Both the position numbers and the translations under genes were made by a program. The notes beneath the pieces are model-generated. The model saw nothing but the letters and a program-made list of their open reading frames with translations. It had not been told where the DNA came from and did not search any database. A DNA stretch of 64,000 bases. It comes from CAWFKW01 sp963816535 (GTDB taxonomy: Bacteria > Bacteroidota > Ignavibacteria > Tepidaquicellales > OLB5). The stretch is taken from the NCBI GenBank assembly GCA_963816535.1, contig CAWFKW010000001.1, forward strand, positions 186,001 to 250,000. The letters run 5' to 3'. Positions 7,815 through 16,993 of this stretch are shown here, piece after piece (position 1 is the first letter of the stretch; each line of letters begins with the position of its first letter).

Positions 7815-8599
7815 TGGCGCCGCTTTCTAACAGCGATATCAAATATCTCTCATCGCTTAAGCGGAAGAAGTTCCGCGGGAGCGAAAAGAAATTTCTTATC
7901 GAAGGTTTTCACTTAATTGAGGAATGTTTGGGCTCCTCTTATGTATTAGAAACCATCGTATTCAGAAAAGGGACCGATTCTGCCGCGGCAAAAAGAATTA
8001 TGGACAAGGCGGCCGGGAAAAAAATCAGTTTTGAAACGCTTTCTGAAAAGAGTTTTGAAAAGCTTACCGAGACTGAGAAATCGCAGGGCATTATCGGAGT
8101 GGTAAGGATTCCTGAAAAGGTGAATGGAACTGAATTCTCCGGAAATATAGTTATTGCTCTCGATAAGATCAACGATCCGGGTAATTTAGGGACAATTATA
8201 AGAACCGCTTATTGGTTCGGGATAAATTCCATAATTATTTCGAAAGACTCGGCGGATATATACAACTCAAAAACGCTGCGATCTTCACAGGGGGCTGTAT
8301 TTTATGAACATGTTGTCAGCGGAGAGAACCTGGAAGAGAGCCTCCGGGCGCTCATATCCGAAGGGTACAAGATATATTTGCTTAGCTTATCAGCAAAAAA
8401 CGGACTGGAGAAAATTGATCCGGAAGGGAAAAGCGTTTTTGTGTTCGGTAGTGAATCTGAGGGTGTTTCATCGGATATTCTTCACGGCCCTTATGAACAG
8501 GTCAAAATCGCGAGTTTTTCAGGCTGCGAATCGCTTAATGTGGCCGTAAGCGCCGGAATTTTAATGTATCATCTAAGAATTGGTCTGAAAATTGTATGA
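7814..8599 (+). CDS. SpoU/TrmH family RNA 2'-O-ribose methyltransferase
   Basis: 261 residues with an N-terminal substrate-binding domain and a C-terminal SPOUT methyltransferase domain. The three SpoU motifs are present: NDPGNLGTIIRTA (motif 1), FGSESEGVSSDI (motif 2) and SLNVAVSAGILMYHL (motif 3), which together build the knotted AdoMet site. It overlaps folE by one base (TAATG) and ends the operon. The target nucleotide, in rRNA or tRNA, cannot be assigned from sequence. Confidence 0.92.
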   Translation: MAPLSNSDIKYLSSLKRKKFRGSEKKFLIEGFHLIEECLGSSYVLETIVFRKGTDSAAAKRIMDKAAGKKISFETLSEKSFEKLTETEKSQGIIGVVRIPEKVNGTEFSGNIVIALDKINDPGNLGTIIRTAYWFGINSIIISKDSADIYNSKTLRSSQGAVFYEHVVSGENLEESLRALISEGYKIYLLSLSAKNGLEKIDPEGKSVFVFGSESEGVSSDILHGPYEQVKIASFSGCESLNVAVSAGILMYHLRIGLKIV

Positions 8600-8622
8600 A
8601 ATTAGATTTTTTGCTATATTTG
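8592..8622 (+). promoter_or_regulatory. Bacteroidetes-type promoter for the 8661 gene
   Basis: TTG at 8592-8594, a 20-base spacer, then TATATTTG at 8615-8622: a full match to the TTG-N19-21-TAnnTTTG consensus. The expected transcript start is near 8628, about 33 bases before the ATG at 8661. Confidence 0.65.
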
Positions 8623-8660
8623 TAAATTCATTTGGTTAAGTTCGAATTAACTAGATTATT

Positions 8661-9758
8661 ATGGACTCAAGTACATTTGCTCTCAACGGCGGCTTAACTG
8701 CCTCTTCCCGTTCTTACTGGATTAAAAATAAGGACTGGGATCTTACGTTTATAAGTTTAAGCGCCGTGCTTGTATTTGTTCCGCTGGCTTCATACTATTT
8801 CGGACAGGGCGAAAAAAGCCAGGGTTACGCTCAGTACATGAGCAAGGTTGTAGATTATTTTGTTGCAGCCTGTATTGGCGGCCCGCATATGTTTGCAACG
8901 TTTGTCCGCACGTTCCTTAATAAGGGATTTGTTAAGGAAAATAAATTTATCACCTATTCGTCGTTTCTGATCCCGGTTATGGTTATCTCTATAGGGATTG
9001 CTAATGACCGCATGCCCCTTCTGCTTACAATATTTTTCACTTTTGCTTCTTTACATGTTGTCGAACAAATGCTTTATCTTGTGGATTCATACAACATAAA
9101 AGCCAGGATAAAGATACCGACGTGGGAAAGATTCTCCGATTACTTCGTTTCATTTTCCGCTCTTGCTCCGTGGGGCGTTTATATGTTTGTTCATGATAAG
9201 TTTTTAATAGATAGCAGGGTCCTTTTATTCCCTCCGTTTCTGAAACAGACATGGCTGATATATGTTACTTTCGCGGTGTTCTTTCTGGCAGTGGCAATTT
9301 TTGTATATAAGACTTATATCGAAATTAAAGAGGGCCGTTTTAACGGTCCCAAAACTTTACTCATATCATTAACCGTTGTCCTTGGTTTCTGGATCCCTTC
9401 AGTCGGCCTTATCGGCATTCCGCTCGATGTATCCTTCCAGGGATTTAATATCTGGCATTCATTCCAGTATCTTGGCGTCTCGGCATTCATTCTGAAACAG
9501 CAATACAAAAAGGGCGTTCCGATGAGCCCATTCGTAACGAAACTTGCCCGAAGCGGCTGGTACTTCTACGGTTTCAACGTGCTTGTAACTTGGTGCCTTG
9601 TCGGCGTTATGTTTTTGATCAGTCCGGATATTGGTTTCGGTTTGGTTGCAACCGATTCACAGGCAAGGTATTTGCCCACTCTCTCATTCCTTCTTATCCA
9701 TTATTATCATGATCATTTCCTGTTCAGGGATCATGAGTGCCTTGTTCCGGCTGCATAA
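8661..9758 (+). CDS. Polytopic membrane protein with conserved-looking histidines, function unknown
   Basis: 365 residues with about eight predicted hydrophobic membrane segments. Histidine-containing spots stand out: GGPHMFATF (about residue 75), SLHVVEQML (about 132), NIWHSFQYLG (about 264) and the C-terminal IHYYHDHFLFRDHE (about 347-360). Membrane-embedded histidine clusters of this kind occur in di-iron or haem membrane enzymes such as Brp/Blh carotenoid oxygenases, but I could not place the protein in a family. It has its own promoter and is probably monocistronic. Confidence 0.75.
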   Translation: MDSSTFALNGGLTASSRSYWIKNKDWDLTFISLSAVLVFVPLASYYFGQGEKSQGYAQYMSKVVDYFVAACIGGPHMFATFVRTFLNKGFVKENKFITYSSFLIPVMVISIGIANDRMPLLLTIFFTFASLHVVEQMLYLVDSYNIKARIKIPTWERFSDYFVSFSALAPWGVYMFVHDKFLIDSRVLLFPPFLKQTWLIYVTFAVFFLAVAIFVYKTYIEIKEGRFNGPKTLLISLTVVLGFWIPSVGLIGIPLDVSFQGFNIWHSFQYLGVSAFILKQQYKKGVPMSPFVTKLARSGWYFYGFNVLVTWCLVGVMFLISPDIGFGLVATDSQARYLPTLSFLLIHYYHDHFLFRDHECLVPAA

Positions 9759-9826
9759 TTAAGGCAGCGTTTAGGCAAAATTCAGGTATTTGGCTCTAAT
9801 TTAGCGGCGCTGCCATGTTTCATCCA

Positions 9827-9857
9827 TTGTAAGACCAGGTTCGTATGCTTATATTTG
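9827..9857 (+). promoter_or_regulatory. Bacteroidetes-type promoter for the 9898 gene
   Basis: TTG at 9827-9829, a 20-base spacer, then TATATTTG at 9850-9857. It has the same geometry as the promoter before 8661 and lies 40 bases before the start codon. Confidence 0.65.
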
Positions 9858-9897
9858 TTCAGCAGGTTACAATTTTGAGAATCATCTTAAGTTTTTT

Positions 9898-10477
9898 ATG
9901 TTGCGGTTTCCTTATAGAGTTTGGTTTTTCTTCGCCTCAGCAAATGTTTTCCTCTTCATTATAACATTCAGTTCAAGCTCCCAAAATTTAATAATAGACA
10001 GGAGTCATTTTAGATCTTATACAGTATTGCCTTGTGATACCGCAGTGAACCCGGCAGTGAGAGACAAAACATTCTTAGCCATCGGCGCTGGCCTGTCAAG
10101 CTATTCCGCTCCGGAAATTGTTGTATTAACCGCCGGTGTTTTGCCCCAGCTCGCGCAGCATATTTTTATTGAAACGGGCGCCGATGTATATTTGATCAGA
10201 GAAAGATTAAAATATGACGGCATTGTTGTTTCCGCTGACCTGGCCCTGAATTTTAATGTGAAAGCCATACATGACCGGCTCAATATGTTCTTTGGCGGAG
10301 GCGCAGCGCTTTATATACCGAACATTTGCTATCTTGCCCGTAGCGCTTGCAAGAATCAACTATAAGTTGACTCGCGTCGTTTCCGTTGGCCTTCAAATTA
10401 AGGAACCAATTCACGGAGGTTCCGACGGTTTATATACAGACCCGCTGTTTATCGCCAATATTGTTTTTGGATTTTAG
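9898..10477 (+). pseudogene. Frameshifted small outer-membrane beta-barrel protein
   Basis: The first frame (from ATG 9898) encodes a signal peptide and beta-strand-like segments (KTFLAIGAGLSSYS, FFGGGAALYIP), then turns to unrelated residues before a stop at 10363-10365. One base over, the frame continues with FAILPVALARINYKLTR and ends IANIVFGF at 10477, with the terminal phenylalanine typical of outer-membrane barrels. Joining the two near 10320-10335 gives a ~190-residue porin-like protein. A single extra base (or two lost) explains the break. It may be a real pseudogene or a sequencing error. Confidence 0.65.
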
Positions 10478-10680
10478 CGCTCTAAGCTGCACCTGCATCT
10501 TCTGCCTTTTACCGTCTGCCTGCTGCCTTATAATATTCCTCTTGATGATTTCAACATTTTTGTATAATTTATTCAGGTAATAGTATTGGTTAATATAAAT
10601 CGGTTACGAATACGTTCAATCACGCAAATCTTGATGTTTTCAACACATCCCGAAGCGCTGTAACTCCGGTTACGTTCCGA

Positions 10681-12471
10681 TTATTTTTTTTTCTCATCAT
10701 CCCGATTGTTTTCATTTTCTCGTCAAGAACGATATCACAAATTGAGATTGACGAAGGGCAGAGCCAGGAATATTACTCAAACATTGTAAGGCTTTACGCG
10801 CCATCTGAAGACGCTTTCATCGCATTGCAGAGAGTTATCCGTCCGTATCTCAAACTCCGCGAATGGACCAAGGCTGTTAAAGTTCTTCGCGACTATGAGC
10901 CAAAATTCCCTCAGATGAAGGACAGGTTCGAAAAAATCATTTCTATACTCGAAGCCCCGGAAGAGGGTATATTTAAGATCAATATGGGCGGCAATATCAA
11001 CTCTATTGCCCCTGAATACGGGCCGGTTATTTCTCCGGACGGAAAGAAACTTTATTTCACCGGGCGAGACAGGGAAGACGGAATTGGCGGCGAAGATATT
11101 TTTGTTTCATATAATATCGGTGGCAGGTGGACAATCGCGACTCCGATCAACGGGAATATAAACACCGAAAGCAATGAATATATAAACAGTATCTCAGCCG
11201 ATGGAGATATGCTGTTGCTCTTCGGAAATTATGAAGGCAGCCTCGGGCGCGGAGATAATTTTTATGTTGAAAAATACGGCCGAACCTGGTCAAAGATACA
11301 ACATTTTCCGGAGCCGATTAACTCTACCTTCTGGGATGCCGATGCGTTTATGACGGCCGACGGCAAGGCGATAATTTTCTCATCAGAACGCCCGGGCGGC
11401 GTCGGCGAGTTCCATAAAAAAGGCGATTATTACCACGGAATGGAATGGGGAAACATCGACCTGTGGGTCGTGCTTAAAGAAGGCGACGGGTGGAGCGACC
11501 ACGCAATAAATCTTGGCCCCAAAATTAATACTCCGTATACTGAGCGAACGCCTTTCCTTCATCCGGACGGAAAGACTCTGTATTTCTCTTCTGACGGATG
11601 GCCGGGACTCGGCAAATCGGATGTATTTAAATCTGTCAGGCTTAGCGATACGTCATGGACCGATTGGAGCGAGCCCGTAAATCTTGGCAAAGAAATAAAT
11701 ACGGCCGAAGAAGACTGGGGCTATAAGATCACCACCGACGGAAGGCGGGCGTATTTTTCCACTATTAGCGATGAAGGTTTCGGAGAAGAAGACATTTATT
11801 ATGTCGATTTGCCTGTAATAGCAAAGCCTCAAAGCAACGTAGTTGCGGTTCAGGGAAAAGTAGTTGATGAAAACGGAAATCCGGTTGATGCGACAATTAA
11901 ATGGGAAGACGTTAATCTGTTGAAAGAAGTCGGCGAAGCAAAAACAGACCCGGAAACGGGCGAGTATTTCATCGCATTGCCTGTCGGAAAGTACTATGCA
12001 TATTTTGCCGAGGTGAAAGGATATTACTCGACTGTTAATTATCTTGACCTGACAGATTCCAGCGGATACAAAGAAGTTAAGACCAACGTTAACCTTGCAT
12101 CGATCGAGTCGCTTGAAAAATCAGGCAAAGCCATCAAGATTGAAAATATATTCTTCGATTCCGGGAAGTACGATCTGAGGGAAGAATCCTATGCCGCTTT
12201 AGACCTTCTTTACAAATTCATGAAGGTAAATCCTGAGATCTATGTTGAGATAAACGCGCACACAGATAATATAGGCAGCGACGAGTATAACATGAGGCTT
12301 TCTGAGAATCGGGCCGGCTCCGTAGTGGATTACCTTGTTAAAAAAGGGATTGAACGGTCGCGCCTGTTCCCCCAGGGTTTCGGCAAAACTATGCCGGTTG
12401 CCACTAATGATACCGAAGAAGGCAGGGCGCTCAACAGGCGCGTTGAGTTCCGACTCAGAAAAGGCAACTGA
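10681..12471 (+). CDS. PD40 beta-propeller / OmpA-domain envelope protein, start codon unresolved
   Basis: An export signal-like stretch (LFFFLIIPIVFIFSS) precedes PD40/WD40-like strands (SPDGKKLYFTGRDR, HPDGKTLYFSSDGW), a carboxypeptidase-regulatory-like module (GKVVDENGNPVDATIKW) and a C-terminal OmpA peptidoglycan-binding domain (NIFFDSGKYDL to NRRVEFRLR). It closely resembles the next gene throughout. A TTG at 10825 lies inside the conserved N-terminal region (PSEDAFIALQR) and would remove the signal. The frame is open back to 10594 but has no ATG, GTG or TTG before 10825, so a frameshift (a nine-T run at 10684-10692 is one candidate site) or a nonstandard start is likely. The start given is approximate. 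Confidence 0.85.
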   Translation, partial: LFFFLIIPIVFIFSSRTISQIEIDEGQSQEYYSNIVRLYAPSEDAFIALQRVIRPYLKLREWTKAVKVLRDYEPKFPQMKDRFEKIISILEAPEEGIFKINMGGNINSIAPEYGPVISPDGKKLYFTGRDREDGIGGEDIFVSYNIGGRWTIATPINGNINTESNEYINSISADGDMLLLFGNYEGSLGRGDNFYVEKYGRTWSKIQHFPEPINSTFWDADAFMTADGKAIIFSSERPGGVGEFHKKGDYYHGMEWGNIDLWVVLKEGDGWSDHAINLGPKINTPYTERTPFLHPDGKTLYFSSDGWPGLGKSDVFKSVRLSDTSWTDWSEPVNLGKEINTAEEDWGYKITTDGRRAYFSTISDEGFGEEDIYYVDLPVIAKPQSNVVAVQGKVVDENGNPVDATIKWEDVNLLKEVGEAKTDPETGEYFIALPVGKYYAYFAEVKGYYSTVNYLDLTDSSGYKEVKTNVNLASIESLEKSGKAIKIENIFFDSGKYDLREESYAALDLLYKFMKVNPEIYVEINAHTDNIGSDEYNMRLSENRAGSVVDYLVKKGIERSRLFPQGFGKTMPVATNDTEEGRALNRRVEFRLRKGN

Positions 12472-12542
12472 CCTGAATATCAATTTTCCGGTATTTAGGG
12501 ATTTTTTTGAATTCTGTTTTCGTTATTTTGCTATTGACAGGT

Positions 12543-14336
12543 ATGCTGACAAAGACGATAATATTAATTCTGCTGATTGTATCATTTCTTCCGGCGCGGG
12601 CTTTTGCCCAGCGCGACCTCGAAAACATCACTTCTGAAGAAGAATTAAGACAGTACGTCAACGCCATGGCGCCTTCAGAAGACGCCTTTGTAGCTGTGCA
12701 GCGGCTTGCCGGGCCCTTTATTGATAAAAAGGACTGGGATGGGGCAATTAAAGTTTTTGCTAAGTACCGCCAGTGGTTCCCGCTTATGTTTGATAGGTTT
12801 GATAAGATAATTGAGCTTTTAAAAGCTCCGTCAGAAAACCTCGGGGTGACCAACCTTGAAGCTATTAATACCAATGCAGGTGAATATTTCCCGGTAATAA
12901 CAATAGACGGAAAGAGGCTGTATTTTACAGGGAGCGACCGTAAAGACGGGATTGGCGGAGAAGATATTTATTATTCTGACCTTGTTGACGGCAAATGGCA
13001 AACCCCGAAGAATATGGGGCCTCCGTTCAGCACCAAACAAGATGATGCGATAAACAGTATTTCAGCCGATGGCAACATACTGGTTATCTTCGGCAATTAC
13101 AAAGGGGCGTTTGGAGGCGGCGATAATTTTTACGTTGAGAAAACGGCAACCGGATGGTCGGGTATCAAGCCTTTTCCCAAGCCAGTAAATTCAATTTACT
13201 GGGATTGCGACGGCTTCCTCACGGCCGATGGAAAAGCATTCCTGTTTACATCTGACAGGAAAGGAGGAGTAGGCGAATTCCAGAGAGGCGGAACATTTTT
13301 CCACGGCGAATATGACGGGAACACGGATATATATGTTTCTTTGAAAACTGATTCGGGCTGGTCGGATCCCATTAATTTAGGGCCAACCATAAATACGCCT
13401 TATTCCGAGCGCTCGCCTTTTTTGCACCCGGACGGAAAGACGCTGTATTTTTCATCTGACGGCCATTACGGGATAGGAAGCCTGGATGTTTTTAAATCCG
13501 TTCGGTTAAGCGATAGTTCATGGACAGGATGGAGCGAACCTGTTAATCTGGGAAAAGATATCAATACTTCAGGGTATGACGTAGCTTACAAGATTTCGAC
13601 AGACGGCGATTACGCCTATTTTTCATCCGACAGGCCCGGAGGCAAAGGCGGCTACGATATATATTCCATCAAGCTTCCTGAAAGCGCCAAACCCAAAAGC
13701 CATGTTGTTACGGTAAGAGGAAGAGTTACAGATGAGAACGGGAACCCGCTTGATGCATCTATTAAGTGGTCGAATCTTGGGCTTAACGCTGTTGCGGGCC
13801 AGCTCACTTCCAACCCGGAAACCGGAGATTATATTATTGCTCTTCCCGTTGGAAACAGGTACAGTTACTTTGCCGAAAAACCGGGATATTACTCCGTTTC
13901 AAAAGAAATGAATCTCGATTCTGCAAGCGCGTTCAGGGAAGTTACCGAAGACATAAAAATGGTTTCGCTGAAATCAATGCAGGAAAATGAATCAGCGGTA
14001 AAGCTGAACAACATATATTTTGATTTTGATAAGTTCGATCTGAAAACGGAATCATATACAGAGCTTGACAGGGTCTTCAAATTCCTTAATGAAAACCCTG
14101 CAATCAGCATAGAAATTTCGGCTTATACCGATTCGAAAGGAAGCGATGATTATAATCTCTCGCTTTCGCAGAAAAGAGCCGAGAGCGTGGTAGAGTATTT
14201 GATAGATAAGGGCATTGCCGCCGGTCGGCTTGTAGCCAAAGGATACGGCAAGGCAAACCCGGTTGCGTCAAATGATTCTGAAGAGGGCAGGGCGCAGAAC
14301 CGGAGAGTCGAAATGAAAATACTTAAGTCGCTTTAA
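12543..14336 (+). CDS. PD40 beta-propeller / OmpA-domain envelope protein
   Basis: 597 residues from the ATG at 12543, which gives a clean signal peptide (MLTKTIILILLIVS, cleavage after ARAFAQ); a TTG 36 bases upstream is less convincing. Then come a short helical region, PD40 propeller strands (IDGKRLYFTGSDRKDG, HPDGKTLYFSSDGHYG, FSSDRPGGKGGYDIYS), a carboxypeptidase-regulatory-like module (GRVTDENGNPLDASIKW) and an OmpA domain from about residue 490 (NIYFDFDKFDL, ISAYTDSKGSDDYN, NRRVEMKI). The OmpA domain should bind peptidoglycan at the outer membrane. It is a tandem duplicate of the preceding gene. Its 3' end overlaps the convergent GNAT gene by 14 bases. Confidence 0.92.
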   Translation: MLTKTIILILLIVSFLPARAFAQRDLENITSEEELRQYVNAMAPSEDAFVAVQRLAGPFIDKKDWDGAIKVFAKYRQWFPLMFDRFDKIIELLKAPSENLGVTNLEAINTNAGEYFPVITIDGKRLYFTGSDRKDGIGGEDIYYSDLVDGKWQTPKNMGPPFSTKQDDAINSISADGNILVIFGNYKGAFGGGDNFYVEKTATGWSGIKPFPKPVNSIYWDCDGFLTADGKAFLFTSDRKGGVGEFQRGGTFFHGEYDGNTDIYVSLKTDSGWSDPINLGPTINTPYSERSPFLHPDGKTLYFSSDGHYGIGSLDVFKSVRLSDSSWTGWSEPVNLGKDINTSGYDVAYKISTDGDYAYFSSDRPGGKGGYDIYSIKLPESAKPKSHVVTVRGRVTDENGNPLDASIKWSNLGLNAVAGQLTSNPETGDYIIALPVGNRYSYFAEKPGYYSVSKEMNLDSASAFREVTEDIKMVSLKSMQENESAVKLNNIYFDFDKFDLKTESYTELDRVFKFLNENPAISIEISAYTDSKGSDDYNLSLSQKRAESVVEYLIDKGIAAGRLVAKGYGKANPVASNDSEEGRAQNRRVEMKILKSL

Positions 14337-14757
14337 GCTTGCGCTGCATAAAAGTCAGGTCGCTGCGTGTAAACCATCCCAGCTTTTTCCAGAACTTCAT
14401 CCCCTCAGTGTTGTTATTGTAAATGAACAGCGTGCATTTGGGTATGCCGGTTTTTTTTATCGCCGCAAGACTCTTTTTCACAAGCGCTTCGCCAATACCC
14501 TCTAGCTTTCGTTTCTTATCCACTGCAAGGTGATAGATATATCCGCGCTTTCCATCGTGTCCCGATAGGATCGTTCCTATTATATTGCCGGTTTTATCCA
14601 GAGCTACATAACACATTCCTTTATTTCTTATAAGGTATTTATTAATGTGGCTCTTTGAGTCCGAAATGCTCCAGCCCATGCCTTCGGTCTTCTTCCATAA
14701 AGCTCTTACCTGTGCATAATCGCCGATCTTCATTTCTCTGATCTTGTAGCTTTTCAT
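14323..14757 (-). CDS. GNAT family N-acetyltransferase
   Basis: 144 residues with the GNAT fold order: an N-terminal MKIGDYAQVRALWKK, the central strand GYIYHLAVDKKRKLEGIG carrying the acetyl-CoA pyrophosphate loop (KLEGIGEALVKK), then TLFIYNNNTEGMKFWKKLGW, a typical motif B ending. It resembles RimI/YpeA-like acetyltransferases; the substrate is unknown. It lies 21 bases after the 2H phosphoesterase gene. Confidence 0.88.
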   Translation of the reverse strand: MKSYKIREMKIGDYAQVRALWKKTEGMGWSISDSKSHINKYLIRNKGMCYVALDKTGNIIGTILSGHDGKRGYIYHLAVDKKRKLEGIGEALVKKSLAAIKKTGIPKCTLFIYNNNTEGMKFWKKLGWFTRSDLTFMQRKLKAT

Positions 14758-14778
14758 ATTAGCGAATGATTAAAAATA

Positions 14779-15318
14779 CTATCTCAAATTTACTTTATAC
14801 AACACCTTTGGACTCTGCGTCTCGGATTGCTGAATTATTGTCAGATTATCTAACATAAATGTCCATTTCAGGTCAAGCCCCTTTAGGTATTCTTTTATCT
14901 TTTGTTCATTAATTATCATGGCTTTAGGTTCAAAAAGCAAAGTAATGTGCGGGGTCCACTGGTCAGGCAGATAATAAGTCAGAGGTTCTTCGGAAAATTC
15001 GACTATCTGCTGGCATAGATTTTTGTGTAAAGCTCCCAAGGCGCGGCTTTTATATACTTTGCTGTACGCAACAAACATTTCATTATTGAAATAACCAAGC
15101 CCGGAAGTAGTGATTTCCATTGGTTTTGATCCTTCGCTTAGAATGCTGAGTATCTGCCTTATTTTTTTCAGATGATAATCATGCGCCAAATGCCATGTAA
15201 AATGAGGGATCGGCGTTGTCATTACTCCGGCTAATCCAAATTTCTTCTCAATTTCATTCCAAATATTCTTAACCGCAGAATTCTGTGGCTCAGGTATTAT
15301 AGTCGTGATGCCCTTCAT
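14779..15318 (-). CDS. 2H phosphoesterase (2'-5' RNA ligase-like) family protein
   Basis: 179 residues with the two HxT motifs that define this superfamily: H39-F-T41 (PHFTWHL) and H124-I-T126 (TPHITLLF). Members hydrolyse or ligate 2',3'-cyclic or 2'-5' phosphodiesters in RNA and nucleotides. Spacing (~85 residues) and length fit the LigT/CPDase-like group. Substrate is unknown. Its upstream neighbour in the same orientation is the DinB-like gene, 147 bases away, with a palindrome between them. Confidence 0.8.
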   Translation of the reverse strand: MKGITTIIPEPQNSAVKNIWNEIEKKFGLAGVMTTPIPHFTWHLAHDYHLKKIRQILSILSEGSKPMEITTSGLGYFNNEMFVAYSKVYKSRALGALHKNLCQQIVEFSEEPLTYYLPDQWTPHITLLFEPKAMIINEQKIKEYLKGLDLKWTFMLDNLTIIQQSETQSPKVLYKVNLR

Positions 15319-15372
15319 ATATACGAACGTCTCATTTTAATTTAAACTGGTTATGACTTTATCTTCTTGAAG

Positions 15373-15392
15373 CCCACGACTTAAGTCGTGGG
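15373..15392. repeat. Perfect 20-bp palindrome
   Basis: CCCACGACTT pairs with AAGTCGTGGG without a loop. A relative, CCACGACCT-TT-AGGTCGTGG, occurs at 55262-55281, so this is a dispersed inverted repeat. It lies between two minus-strand genes and could form an RNA hairpin. Confidence 0.75.
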
Positions 15393-15465
15393 TTAAAAAT
15401 GCTCCTATTTATGAGTAACCGCTTTAGTGGTTTTTTCTCCAATTCGGAAATAGCTTCTTTTGGAG

Positions 15466-15906
15466 CTAATTTGTTAGTAAGCGCCTGTGGTAATTGATCT
15501 GTCCCAGGTGATAACCCAGATGAATTCCGATTCTTATCAAAACCGAACCTATTGTCTGGCCAGGGCCGTACGTGTCGTTGGGCCACGGCTTTAAAAGGTC
15601 CTGGTTAGTTAACGAATCCAGAACAGGTTCTATCATTTTTGAGGTAAAATCTATTTCGATAATGATATCGCTCTTGCTTAATCCCTTTTTAGAGAATTCC
15701 AGGTCGCGCTCCCTTACGAAATTAACCTTGCCTAACACTGCGCCTATGTTATGTTTCAAATTGCCGCACAAATGCAAAGCAAGGTTTGCGGGTGTATTTT
15801 TGATCTGACGTGTAAGAAGCCACAAGGAAGCTTCATCAGGATATGCGTCAATTTCCTTCTTAAGTGAAACCAGGTTAGTAATAAATTGTTCTTTTATTGA
15901 TTTCAT
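15466..15906 (-). CDS. DinB-like / DUF1572 family four-helix protein
   Basis: 146 residues with the histidine pattern of the DinB/YfiT metal-binding four-helix bundle: H45 in NLALHLCGNL, and H129 and H133 in GIHLGYHLGQINYHRR. Some family members are thiol-dependent transferases, others have no known role. The ATG overlaps the stop of the upstream gene (15903-16364) by four bases, so they are translationally coupled. Confidence 0.85.
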   Translation of the reverse strand: MKSIKEQFITNLVSLKKEIDAYPDEASLWLLTRQIKNTPANLALHLCGNLKHNIGAVLGKVNFVRERDLEFSKKGLSKSDIIIEIDFTSKMIEPVLDSLTNQDLLKPWPNDTYGPGQTIGSVLIRIGIHLGYHLGQINYHRRLLTN

Positions 15907-16364
15907 TGATTTCTTAAATAAGCTGTTATAAAAATATAAACAAAAAAAATCGCGGCGCCCAGAATTATTAGGCCAAGTATCAGCCTGTAGCGGAATCCGG
16001 GCGAGAGCTCTGCAACAGGCGCTTCTTTGAATTTCGCGTCCGAACCTGAACCGTTTCTCTTCAGGTTGTTTATCTGTAATGCGCCTTCATTTAATATTAA
16101 CCTCAGTCCCTGGCGTTCAAGCAGGGCCAGCTTGCCTAATAATTTTTCTTTAGTCTCCAGCGGAAGTTCGTCGAGGCTTTTATAACTCCTGCCGTTATAA
16201 TCAATCTTAGGAGCGGGGTTAACAACTCCCTTAGCTGAGGAAAAGTAAATATCCAGCAAGCCGTCTGAGTTATTTTTCTCGTATAATTCTCTTGCTTCCG
16301 GCGGCAGATTCCAAGCGCCAACGTATAAATTTCCGTCGTAAAGGAACTTATTCTCAGAGTTCAT
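15903..16364 (-). CDS. Hypothetical protein with a C-terminal membrane anchor
   Basis: 153 residues. A hydrophilic region with a segment DGLLDIYFSSAKGVVNPAP and a helical stretch (SLDELPLETKEKLLGKL) is followed by one transmembrane helix (about 127-150, LILGLIILGAAIFFVYIF). The bulk is therefore cytoplasmic or periplasmic and tail-anchored. No family recognised. It lies 6 bases after the VOC gene and overlaps the DinB-like gene. Confidence 0.75.
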   Translation of the reverse strand: MNSENKFLYDGNLYVGAWNLPPEARELYEKNNSDGLLDIYFSSAKGVVNPAPKIDYNGRSYKSLDELPLETKEKLLGKLALLERQGLRLILNEGALQINNLKRNGSGSDAKFKEAPVAELSPGFRYRLILGLIILGAAIFFVYIFITAYLRNQ

Positions 16365-16370
16365 CGGACA

Positions 16371-16778
16371 TTATTTTGCTTTAATATCTTCCCAAAGTTC
16401 GATGTGATTGCCTTCCGGGTCCTCAAGCCATGCGAACTTGCCTTCCGGGTACACATCAACGCCTTTTACTTCAATTCCGAGCGATTTAATATATTCAACC
16501 GCTTTTTCAATATTATTTACCCTGTAGTTTATTGTGAAAGCGCGGAAATCAAGCTTTGGCCTAACCTTAGAGCCGAGTATAGACCAGACAGTGCAGTATT
16601 TTTTCCCGTCGGATGAGTCCTTATAATAGTATGTTGCGAAGAATGACCCGTATTGCTCGGTAAATTCCCAGTCGATAAGAAGATGTTTTTTGTACCAATC
16701 GGCAAGTTCCTTGGGGTTCTCGGAGTAAATGAATACTCCTCCGATTGCAGCAATAAAATTATCCGGTGTTGATTCCAT
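16371..16778 (-). CDS. VOC superfamily (glyoxalase/bleomycin-resistance-like) protein
   Basis: 135 residues with the paired beta-alpha-beta-beta-beta modules of the vicinal-oxygen-chelate fold: GGVFIYSENPKELADWYKKH at the start of module 1 and AFTINYRVNNIEKAVEYI in module 2, ending FAWLEDPEGNHIELWED, where the final glutamate is the usual metal ligand. The ATG at 16778 is preferred over an upstream alternative at 16814 because it is preceded by AGGGA at suitable spacing. It is the first gene of the minus-strand run down to 14323. Substrate unknown. Confidence 0.85.
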   Translation of the reverse strand: MESTPDNFIAAIGGVFIYSENPKELADWYKKHLLIDWEFTEQYGSFFATYYYKDSSDGKKYCTVWSILGSKVRPKLDFRAFTINYRVNNIEKAVEYIKSLGIEVKGVDVYPEGKFAWLEDPEGNHIELWEDIKAK

Positions 16779-16993
16779 AACAATTCCCTTCGTTTTATTA
16801 GTCAAAGTTAACAAATAATTTAGATTCTTAAAAGATTGATACTTATGTCCTTATAGCATTCCTGAGCCAAACGGGATTTCAAAACCTGCGGGTTTTAAAT
16901 TAACAATTACAAATCCGCAGCCGTTGTACTTACATTCGTTTTCCGGTTCATAATTTTCATTTTAAAAGCGGATTATGTTCATTATGTTATCTT

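Noticed and set aside
10825..12471. TTG at 10825 as the true start of the first PD40-OmpA gene
   Set aside because: It lies within sequence conserved with the downstream paralogue and would remove the signal peptide.
15359..15586. 75-residue ORF on the minus strand
   Set aside because: It overlaps the DinB-like gene in another frame and runs through a palindrome; composition is not protein-like.
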